A DNA stretch of 28,245 bases, taken from Actinomycetales bacterium (GTDB lineage: Bacteria; Actinomycetota; Actinomycetes; Actinomycetales; BWSM-131). Location of the stretch: positions 1 to 28,245 of the forward strand of contig JASBSH010000179.1 in the NCBI GenBank assembly GCA_030149025.1, given 5' to 3'. A model generated the notes under the pieces. It saw only the letters and a program-made list of their open reading frames with translations. It was not told where the DNA came from and ran no database searches. Within the stretch, counting starts at the first letter, position 1, and every line of letters begins with the position of its first letter. Below are positions 6,682-12,253 of this stretch, in pieces. Position numbers and translations under genes: made by a program.

Positions 6682-7446
6682 TTACGGCCGCCTACCCTGC
6701 GCCGCACGAGGTCGCACGAGCAGGTTCGCCACCAGAGCAGTGATCTGCGGTGAGGGTGGGATTCCGAGCTCCTGCAGCAACCGCTGCCGGAACCCGTCGT
6801 ACACCCGCAGGGCGTCCACGTAGTTCCCCAGCGCCAAGTGCACCCTGATCAGCGCCCGGTGGGCGCTCTCGCGGAACGGCTCGATCGCCACCGCGGCCAG
6901 CGCCGCCGACAGCGCCTGGTCGACCTGCCCGGCGCCCAGCAGCCGGTCCGCCAGCCCCTCGAGCGCACGCAGCCTCAGCTGCTGGAGGCGCTCCCGCTCG
7001 AACAGGACCCAGTCGTCGTACCAGCCCGGGAGCAGGTCACCGTGAGTCAGCAGCGACAGTGCCTGGCCGGCGTCCGGATCGGTGCCGTTGTGCGTACCGG
7101 TCGGCGCGTTCCGCGCCACGCACAGGAGCAGGTCATGGACGTCGACACGCACTCCCGGACGCAGACCGAGCGGTCCGCGCCCCTCGAGCAGGAGCCCGGG
7201 CAGGCACTGCTGAACCTGCCAGATCGCGGCCCGCAGGCTGGACATGGCACGGGTCTCGTTGCTCTCCGGCCACAGGACGCCGGCCACGTGCGTCCGAGGA
7301 CGCTGCCCCTGCAGGGCGAGCACGGCGATGAGGCGCTGCTGACGCCAGGGGACCTCGACCGAGCGCCCGTCCTGGCCAAGTCGCCACGTGTCGAGGAGCC
7401 GCAGTCGCCACACCGGGTTCGCAGCCGCAGAGGTCGCGAAAGCCAT
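6682..7446 (-). CDS. BTAD-domain (SARP-like) transcriptional regulator
   Basis: 254 aa. The N-terminal winged helix of the OmpR/SARP type runs about 13-100 (WRLRLLDTWRLGQDGRSVEV, LIAVLALQGQRPRTHVAGVL, SSLRAAIWQVQQ, then a VRVDVHDLL turn). The C-terminal bacterial transcriptional activation domain is made of helical repeats (LLPGWYDDWVLFERERLQQL, ALSAALAAVAIEPFRESAHR, ALRVYDGFRQRLLQELGIPP). There is no NB-ARC or TPR extension, so this is a small SARP. ATG 7444-7446 has GAGGGGAGC upstream. SARPs usually activate nearby secondary-metabolite or peptide genes; the peptide/M50 operon 650 bp away is the natural candidate target. This is inference; udgX directly downstream is the other neighbour. Confidence 0.88.
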   Translation of the reverse strand: MAFATSAAANPVWRLRLLDTWRLGQDGRSVEVPWRQQRLIAVLALQGQRPRTHVAGVLWPESNETRAMSSLRAAIWQVQQCLPGLLLEGRGPLGLRPGVRVDVHDLLLCVARNAPTGTHNGTDPDAGQALSLLTHGDLLPGWYDDWVLFERERLQQLRLRALEGLADRLLGAGQVDQALSAALAAVAIEPFRESAHRALIRVHLALGNYVDALRVYDGFRQRLLQELGIPPSPQITALVANLLVRPRAAQGRRP

Positions 7447-7578
7447 GGCGCTCCCCTCACGAGGTGCCGCTGAGGACGTCCAGAACTGCAACGGTTCTCG
7501 CGCCCTCACACCGCTGTCAAGGCGCTTTCCACGATCGAGCAGAACACCGGCATGCGCAGACCGGCACGAACCGGACTT

Positions 7579-7803
7579 TCACCCCGTCCGGTCCGACGTG
7601 TCCGCACCGCCGGCCTCCTGCGGAAACGACAGCAGCCATGCCCGGACCAGCCGCATCACCTGTTCGTGGGTGGACGCGACGACCGACCGGCCCTCCATCT
7701 CACCACCGGTGCCGATGGTGAGCCGTGCGCGAAAGCGATTGTCCTCGTCGCGCCACACGCGCACCACGAGGACCCCTTCGGACTGGGCCTCCACCGGGTC
7801 CAT
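7579..7803 (-). CDS. Small hypothetical protein beside the peptide operon
   Basis: 74 aa, MDPVEAQSEG start, with a compact predicted strand-strand-helix pattern: VLVVRVWRDEDNRFRARLTI, then VVASTHEQVMRLVRAWLLSF. ATG at 7801-7803 is chosen because AGGTGG sits just upstream; the same frame extends to 8289, but that longer N-terminus is compositionally poor and antisense to the peptide gene. I do not recognise a named family. It is divergent from the peptide/M50 operon and lies between it and the BTAD regulator, so it may be an accessory or regulatory part of that system. No cysteine, signal peptide or membrane segment is seen. Confidence 0.65.
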   Translation of the reverse strand: MDPVEAQSEGVLVVRVWRDEDNRFRARLTIGTGGEMEGRSVVASTHEQVMRLVRAWLLSFPQEAGGADTSDRTG

Positions 7804-8037
7804 CGCGCCACCTGTCTTGTTCCCGCCCCCTCGCCGGCCCCCGGCTGGCGGGTCGGCGCTGTTCACCCCCGATGGTCCACCACGGCGATTGTGCTCCCCG
7901 CTCTTGCTCAAAGGAATCACCCGAATGCCACGGCGGCGCACCAGTGATCTGCCGGTGATGCGGTCGTGGTGCCCGCAAGAACGCTTCCGTGACGCCCCGA
8001 TGACGGCGCGGTAACCGACTGCGCGGCTGACTGTTCC

Positions 8038-8059
8038 CGCCGTACGGAGAACGCCGTAC
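8038..8059. promoter_or_regulatory. Direct repeat in the leader of the peptide operon
   Basis: CGCCGTAC occurs at 8038-8045 and 8052-8059, 14 bases apart, in the leader of the first peptide gene. SARP-type activators bind short direct repeats in target promoters, though usually at 11- or 22-base periods, so the link to the BTAD gene is only a possibility. Nothing else clear is seen in the 294-bp divergent region. Confidence 0.3.
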
Positions 8060-8080
8060 CGCGAAATCGAGAACCGGTCA

Positions 8081-8090
8081 GGGAGGAGGT
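8081..8090 (+). promoter_or_regulatory. Strong ribosome binding site of peptide 1
   Basis: GGGAGGAGGT lies 7 bases before ATG 8098 and decides the start against GTG 8089, which falls inside it. Such a near-complete Shine-Dalgarno sequence predicts high expression of the small peptide. Confidence 0.8.
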
Positions 8091-8097
8091 GAACGAG

Positions 8098-8292
8098 ATG
8101 CGTGAGGAGCTGACGATGGCCGAGCTGGAGGGCCAGTGCGCGGAGCTGCTGCCCATGCGGGAAACGCTCTACATGAACGCCAACTGGGCAGGAATCGTGG
8201 CGTCCAACTCGTCGCTGGCGCTCAACGCCGCTTCGGTCCTGTCCTCGGCGAAGAGCGCTGCCTACCAGCAGGTGTACGTGCAGCAGCACTAG
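8098..8292 (+). CDS. Small peptide 1, putative precursor (ELLPxRETLY family)
   Basis: 64 aa. A polar leader-like half (MREELTMAELEGQ) carries CAELLPMRETLYMNANW, followed by an Ala/Ser/Asn-rich, weakly hydrophobic tail (SSLALNAASVLSSAKSAAYQ) ending QQH. It aligns without gaps to the next gene's product, sharing Q..ELLP.RETLY, N, LA.NAAS and QQ, about 23 identities in 50 positions. Two such paralogues with a conserved N-terminal motif in front of a protease with a PqqD-like domain look like RiPP-type precursors, but no modification is known. An alternative is a small structural or pore-forming peptide. A single Cys lies just before the motif. It has a very strong ribosome site and heads a five-gene + strand operon. 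Confidence 0.8.
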   Translation: MREELTMAELEGQCAELLPMRETLYMNANWAGIVASNSSLALNAASVLSSAKSAAYQQVYVQQH

Positions 8293-8333
8293 TCGCTTCC
8301 GCAGGCGGCTGATCGACCGAAGGGCGGACCGTC

Positions 8334-8534
8334 ATGGGTCACCTACCCGTCCTGGGGCTCGACGAGGTCGACGCCCAGGCAGTGGAGCTTCTCCCCCGGC
8401 GGGAGACGCTCTACCTCAGCGTCAACGTCTCCCCCGTGATCGGCGTCAACGTGGCGTTGGCAGTCAATGCGGCCAGTATCGGCGCGTCCGCGAACGCGCT
8501 GGCCGCGCAGCAGCTCGCGAGCCTCGGCCGGTAG
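8334..8534 (+). CDS. Small peptide 2, putative precursor (ELLPxRETLY family)
   Basis: 66 aa paralogue of the preceding peptide: leader MGHLPVLGLDEVDAQAV, motif ELLPRRETLYLSVN, then an alternating Val/Asn/Ala tail (SPVIGVNVALAVNAASIGAS) ending LASLGR. There are no cysteines, unlike peptide 1. The tail's alternating small/hydrophobic residues suggest an extended strand or membrane-active segment. The tail and motif vary conservatively between the two peptides, which argues for selection on both parts. The ribosome site is modest (AAGGGCGGA about 7 bases before ATG 8334). The gap to the protease gene is 109 bp with no other gene. Confidence 0.8.
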   Translation: MGHLPVLGLDEVDAQAVELLPRRETLYLSVNVSPVIGVNVALAVNAASIGASANALAAQQLASLGR

Positions 8535-8643
8535 TCGCCGGCCGGGTGAGGGAGCCGCCATCCCGCGGTGGGCACGCACCGGCCGGCGTGCCCACCGCGC
8601 CCGGCATCTGCCTGCGGCCGTGATAGCGCCGGAGGGCAGGACG

Positions 8644-11256
8644 ATGGGGACGGCGCGCACGCAGTCCGTTGTGACGTCCAGTGAGCGGCCGCGTGCGCAG
8701 TGGTGCCTGGCGAGTGGTGTTCGCTCGCTCGGTGCGGTGCGCGGGTCCGGTCTGCGGGACGCGGCCTACCTGGTCCGTCGCGGCGACGGTCAGGTGCTGC
8801 AGGTCACCGAGCTGCTGCACCTGGTGCTGGGGGAGCTGCGAGCGGGACGGCCCGCCTGCGAGACCGCCGAGGCCGTGAGCGATGCGTTCGGGCGCCGGCT
8901 GACCGTCGAGGGCCTCGAGCACCTGCTGAGGACGAAGCTCGCGCCGTTGGGTCTGGTGTCGGACCTTTCTACTGCCGCAGATGCGCCGGGCAACCACGGC
9001 GAGGCGCCACGGGCAGATCCGTTGTTGGGGCTGCGGTTCCGCGTCCACCTGCTACCTGCCCGGTTGGTGCGTGCGCTCGCCCGCGTGATGGCACCCCTCT
9101 TCTGGCCGCCGGTGGTCGTCCTGGCAGTCGCCGGTGTCGTGGCCCTCGACGTGGTGCTGCTGCGGCAGGGCGAGCTGATGGTCGCGCTGGAGCAGGTGCT
9201 CGCCTCCCCGGCGTTCCTGCTTGCGCTGTTCGCCATCCTGACGTCCGGCGCGCTCGTGCACGAACTGGGTCACGCCGCCGCCTGCCACTACGGCGGTGGC
9301 ACCCCCGGCACGATCGGCGCCGGCGTGTACCTCGTGTTCCCGGCGTTCTACACGGACGTCACGGACTCCTACAGGCTCGACCGTCCCGCTCGGGTCCGCA
9401 CCGACCTCGGTGGGCTGTACTTCAACGTCTGGTCTCTGCTGCTGCTCGGCACCGGATACCTGCTGACGCAGCAGCCGTTGCTGCTGCTCACGATCCTGCT
9501 GATGCACATCGAGATGGGACAGCAGCTGCTGCCGACCGTCCGGTTCGACGGTTACTTCGTGCTGTCGGACATCGCCGGGGTGCCGGACCTGTTCGCCCGT
9601 GTCCGCCCGGTGATCGTGAGCCTGCTGCCTGGGCGACCGGTCGACCCCCGGGTCGCCGAGCTTCGACCACGGGCGCGTCGCGCGGTGACGGCGTGGGTGC
9701 TGCTGGTCGTACCGTTGCTCGTGCTCGGCCTCGGCTGGCTGCTGCTGCACCTGCCGCAGATCGTCGTGCAGACGCTCAACGCGCTGGCAGCTCAGGCATC
9801 AGTCTTCGTCGACTCCCTGAGCTCCGGGGCAGTCGCTGCGCTGGTCCTGTCGGTCATCTCCGTCGTGGTGCTGCTCATCCCCCTGCTCGGCATCGCTGTT
9901 CTGTTGCAGCGCCTTTCATTGATCCTGTGGAGCGCCGGGCGCCGGGCCCTTCCCTCGCGTCGCTCCGGTGGCTCTCGCACGACGAGCGCGTGGAGCAGGC
10001 ACCGCGGCGGCCCCACGCACGCCCGCACGAGGAGGTACTCCCCCATGGCACGAGACACCAGAGCCGAAGAGCTCGAGTCCATCGATGACCTGTGGCTGCC
10101 ACGCCGCGACGATGTGCAGCAAGGGGTAGCAGCGCCGGGGGATGAGCCGGGCTTGCCGGCCACGTCCCCGCCGGAATCGGTACCGGCAGAACCGGACCAG
10201 GCACAGGCAGGTCCGGACCGGGTACCGGCAGACCCGGACCGGGCGCCGGCAGACCCGGACCGGGCACCGGCCGCAGCCGACGGCGAGAGCCGCGTGTCGT
10301 CGTCCGGTGAACCCCTCCCCGACCTGACGGCAGCGGCGTTCACCGACGAGCGGATCCTGACGCGACGCCGAGCGGTTCCCCAGCGGGGCTGGCAGAAGAC
10401 CTTGTACGAGAGCACATCCGGACGGCTCAACCCCGGCCCCGGGCGCGCCGAGAGCCGGGAGCAGGATCTTCTCGATCGAGTACGTGCGCCCATCCACGGG
10501 TCACGCCGCGTGGTAGTCATGAGCCGCAAGGGCGGGGTCGGCAAGACGACGGTGACGCTTGCTCTCGGGAGTACCTTCGCCATGGTGCGTGGGGACCGGG
10601 TGGTGGCCGTCGACGCGAACCCCGACGCCGGTAACCTCGCCCACCGCGTGGCCGAACCGGCGGATCTGACGATCACCGACGTGCTGGCCGACATCGAGGA
10701 CATCAACAGCTACGCGGATCTTCGCCGGTACACGACGCAGAACCTGTTCTCGCGCCTGGAGGTTCTCGCGTCCGACGACGACGCGCGGATCGGCCAGGCT
10801 CTGGACCGGGACGCGTACCACCGCGTGATCTCGCTCCTCGACCGCTACTACAACCTGATCATGCTGGACACCGGCACGGGGATCCTCGACAGCGCCAACC
10901 AGGGGCTGCTGACGGAGGCGGACCAGCTCGTGCTGGTGCTGCGGCCGGCGGTCGACGGCGCGCGCGCCGCGGCGCTCACGCTCGACTGGCTGCTGGAGCA
11001 CCACTACGGGGACCTCGTCCGCCAGGCTGTGGTGGTCATCAACGGTGTGCGTGCGGGCCTGGGCGTTCCGCTCGAGGAGGTCGAGGACCACTTCACGCGG
11101 CGCTGCGCGCACGTGCTGCAGGTGCCGTGGGACAAGGCTCTCGAGACCGGCGGCCGGACGGAGATGGCCAGGCTGCGCCCTGCGACGAGGCAGGCGCTCA
11201 CCGAGCTCGCTGCGGCCGTCGCGGACAACTTCCGCAAGGGCGCGGGACGGCGATGA
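8644..11256 (+). CDS. PqqD-like/M50 membrane metalloprotease, in one frame with a MinD-like ATPase
   Basis: One open frame of 870 codons with two modules. Residues 25-105 resemble a PqqD/RiPP-recognition winged domain (DAAYLVRRGDGQVLQVTELL ... LEHLLRTKLAPLGLV). Residues 125-430 are a multi-pass M50 zinc protease: membrane helices, HELGH (206-210) and the third-ligand region FDGYF (Asp302). The family includes the putative peptide zinc metalloproteases of peptide gene clusters. After about residue 435 the sequence turns into an Arg/Ser/Gly-rich stretch, then Met468 at 10045 opens the MinD module. A perfect GAGGAGGT precedes that Met, so two proteins are likely despite the missing stop. ATG 8644 is behind GGAGGG. 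Likely role: cleave or export the two upstream peptides at the membrane. Confidence 0.82.
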   Translation: MGTARTQSVVTSSERPRAQWCLASGVRSLGAVRGSGLRDAAYLVRRGDGQVLQVTELLHLVLGELRAGRPACETAEAVSDAFGRRLTVEGLEHLLRTKLAPLGLVSDLSTAADAPGNHGEAPRADPLLGLRFRVHLLPARLVRALARVMAPLFWPPVVVLAVAGVVALDVVLLRQGELMVALEQVLASPAFLLALFAILTSGALVHELGHAAACHYGGGTPGTIGAGVYLVFPAFYTDVTDSYRLDRPARVRTDLGGLYFNVWSLLLLGTGYLLTQQPLLLLTILLMHIEMGQQLLPTVRFDGYFVLSDIAGVPDLFARVRPVIVSLLPGRPVDPRVAELRPRARRAVTAWVLLVVPLLVLGLGWLLLHLPQIVVQTLNALAAQASVFVDSLSSGAVAALVLSVISVVVLLIPLLGIAVLLQRLSLILWSAGRRALPSRRSGGSRTTSAWSRHRGGPTHARTRRYSPMARDTRAEELESIDDLWLPRRDDVQQGVAAPGDEPGLPATSPPESVPAEPDQAQAGPDRVPADPDRAPADPDRAPAAADGESRVSSSGEPLPDLTAAAFTDERILTRRRAVPQRGWQKTLYESTSGRLNPGPGRAESREQDLLDRVRAPIHGSRRVVVMSRKGGVGKTTVTLALGSTFAMVRGDRVVAVDANPDAGNLAHRVAEPADLTITDVLADIEDINSYADLRRYTTQNLFSRLEVLASDDDARIGQALDRDAYHRVISLLDRYYNLIMLDTGTGILDSANQGLLTEADQLVLVLRPAVDGARAAALTLDWLLEHHYGDLVRQAVVVINGVRAGLGVPLEEVEDHFTRRCAHVLQVPWDKALETGGRTEMARLRPATRQALTELAAAVADNFRKGAGRR
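10029..10036 (+). promoter_or_regulatory. Internal ribosome binding site for the MinD-like ATPase
   Basis: GAGGAGGT lies 8 bases before an in-frame ATG (10045) inside the long M50-MinD frame. Its strength and spacing argue that the ATPase is translated on its own, whether or not read-through fusion also occurs. Confidence 0.7.
10045..11256 (+). CDS. MinD/ParA-like ATPase (type VII secretion EspI-like), independent start within the M50 frame
   Basis: 403 aa if started at 10045. The N-terminal 150 residues are acidic and Pro/Asp-rich with PADPDRA repeats (21-bp DNA repeats near 10210-10275). The ATPase domain starts about residue 150: deviant Walker A SRKGGVGKTTVT (Lys167), VVAVDANPDAGNLAHRV, and LIMLDTGTGI as the Walker B region. 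The segment RGWQKTLYESTSGRLNPGP, then the ATPase, resembles the MinD-like proteins next to actinobacterial ESX/type VII loci (EspI-like), but no EccC, EsxA or EccD gene is in view. It may drive or localise the protease/peptide complex at the membrane. Its stop overlaps the next start (ATGA). Confidence 0.78.
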   Translation: MARDTRAEELESIDDLWLPRRDDVQQGVAAPGDEPGLPATSPPESVPAEPDQAQAGPDRVPADPDRAPADPDRAPAAADGESRVSSSGEPLPDLTAAAFTDERILTRRRAVPQRGWQKTLYESTSGRLNPGPGRAESREQDLLDRVRAPIHGSRRVVVMSRKGGVGKTTVTLALGSTFAMVRGDRVVAVDANPDAGNLAHRVAEPADLTITDVLADIEDINSYADLRRYTTQNLFSRLEVLASDDDARIGQALDRDAYHRVISLLDRYYNLIMLDTGTGILDSANQGLLTEADQLVLVLRPAVDGARAAALTLDWLLEHHYGDLVRQAVVVINGVRAGLGVPLEEVEDHFTRRCAHVLQVPWDKALETGGRTEMARLRPATRQALTELAAAVADNFRKGAGRR

Positions 11257-11987
11257 GGCGGCTCGCCGTCCGGCGGGCGGTCTGCGTGCTGGTCGCCACC
11301 GTGCTCGCGGTCGCTGGTGTTGCTGTCGGTGACGCGCTGCCCGCCGAGGCCCATCCGTCGCTACGGCTCGTCAAGGACTCCTCCTACGCCAGGCCCACGG
11401 TTCGCCATCCGGTGGACCGCGAGAGGCGCGACCGGATGCGCGAGACGTCAGCGCCGCGGGTCCGCGCCTCGGCTCGGGCGGTGGCGCGCTCGGGGTGTGA
11501 CGGCTGCACGGCCGAGGCGGTCACCCTGCAGGTGCTGTACGCGTCCGGGGCGCGACAGGTGGTCGCGAACAACGTGGCCCGCGCCTCGTCGTCCTGCACG
11601 GGTTGCCGGTCCGCTGCGCTGTCGGTGCAGATCGTCGTGGCGTTGCATCCGGAGCAGGTCCGTGCGGTGAACGCCTCCGAGGCAGTGAACGTCTCCTGCG
11701 CGTCCTGCACAACGACTGCGGCCGCCTACCAGTTCGTCGTGGCCGCGGACTCCAGACGTGAGCTGTCCGCGATGACCCGGGACGTGATCGAACAGATCCG
11801 CACGCAGATGGCGATGCTCGTCGCCGACCACGCGGAGACGGCAGGGTCCCCACAGCTGACGGTGCGGTTGAGGGCCTCGCTGGCCCGGAAGGGCGCGCGG
11901 TTGGAGGAGCTGATCGAGCGCGACCTGGGTGCCAAGGTGGCGAAACGCGAGCTCGACGTCCGCGCCACCGACCCAGCGGAGCCGTGA
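11253..11987 (+). CDS. Exported CxxC-repeat protein of the peptide operon
   Basis: 244 aa. A clear signal peptide (MRRLAVRRAVCVLVATVLAV ... LPAEAHPS, probable cut after AEA). Residues about 75-170 hold three similar units, each CxxC followed by an aliphatic strand: CDGCTAEAVTLQVLYASG, CTGCRSAALSVQIVVAL and CASCTTTAAAYQFVVAAD. Short Asn/Ala/Val links (NNVARASSS, NASEAVNVS) separate them and recall the peptide tails of this operon. The C-terminal 70 residues are helical and charged. The six cysteines could form disulfides or bind metal outside the cell. The start overlaps the ATPase stop by 4 bases, so translation is coupled and the product belongs to the same system. No named family is recognised. 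Confidence 0.78.
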   Translation: MRRLAVRRAVCVLVATVLAVAGVAVGDALPAEAHPSLRLVKDSSYARPTVRHPVDRERRDRMRETSAPRVRASARAVARSGCDGCTAEAVTLQVLYASGARQVVANNVARASSSCTGCRSAALSVQIVVALHPEQVRAVNASEAVNVSCASCTTTAAAYQFVVAADSRRELSAMTRDVIEQIRTQMAMLVADHAETAGSPQLTVRLRASLARKGARLEELIERDLGAKVAKRELDVRATDPAEP

Positions 11988-12008
11988 CGCACGGCGTGTC
12001 CTGACCAC

Positions 12009-12095
12009 GTGATCATGGGATCCCGCCACCTCCGGTGATCAGCGACCGCGCCACCTCCGGTGATCATGGGATCCCGCCACCTCCGGTGATCATGG
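12009..12095. repeat. Tandem array of GTGATCATGG-type units
   Basis: Three and a half direct units of about 26 bp follow the exported-protein gene: 12009-12034 and 12060-12085 are identical (GTGATCATGGGATCCCGCC start), 12035-12059 is a diverged copy, and 12086-12095 is a partial one. The same core occurs in the hairpin at 16926-16979, so this is a dispersed repeat family. It sits between convergent genes and might end transcription of the peptide operon, but there is no T-run. Confidence 0.85.
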
Positions 12096-12230
12096 CTGGT
12101 CCTTCGGCTCAAGGCCCTTGGCGCTTGGCTGAGGAAGAACGACCGCATCCCCCCGGACGCCTACGAGGAGACGTGGGGCAAGCAGCGGATCACCTACTAC
12201 TCCAAAGTCGGAGACGGGTCGAACTTCTGA
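12096..12230 (+). pseudogene. 3' fragment of an unrecognised gene
   Basis: Reading from 12096 gives 44 coding-like codons, LVLRLKALGAWLRKNDRIPP, then DAYEETWGKQRITYY and SKVGDGSNF, ended by TGA 12228-12230. There is no start codon, and a stop lies three codons upstream at the edge of the repeat array, so only a C-terminal scrap remains. Codon use looks genuinely coding. I do not recognise the family. The rest of 11988-12253 holds only the array. Confidence 0.45.
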
Positions 12231-12253
12231 GTGTGGGTCGCGAGTCCGGGACG

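Noticed and set aside
8098..8534. Lanthipeptide or daptide precursors
   Set aside because: No LanM/LanBC, decarboxylase, aminotransferase or methyltransferase gene is adjacent and the peptides lack the usual Cys/Thr cores; only a general precursor-like role is supported.
8467..8643. 59-residue upstream extension of the M50 protease
   Set aside because: It overlaps peptide 2 in another frame and has no ribosome site; ATG 8644 is behind GGAGGG.
9552..9779. Minus-strand Ser/Thr/Arg-rich frames across the M50 gene
   Set aside because: No family features; shadows of the membrane helices on the plus strand.
10160..10280. Possible independent element in the Pro/Asp repeats
   Set aside because: The 21-bp repeats are in frame and simply encode PADPDRA units of the ATPase's disordered N-terminus.
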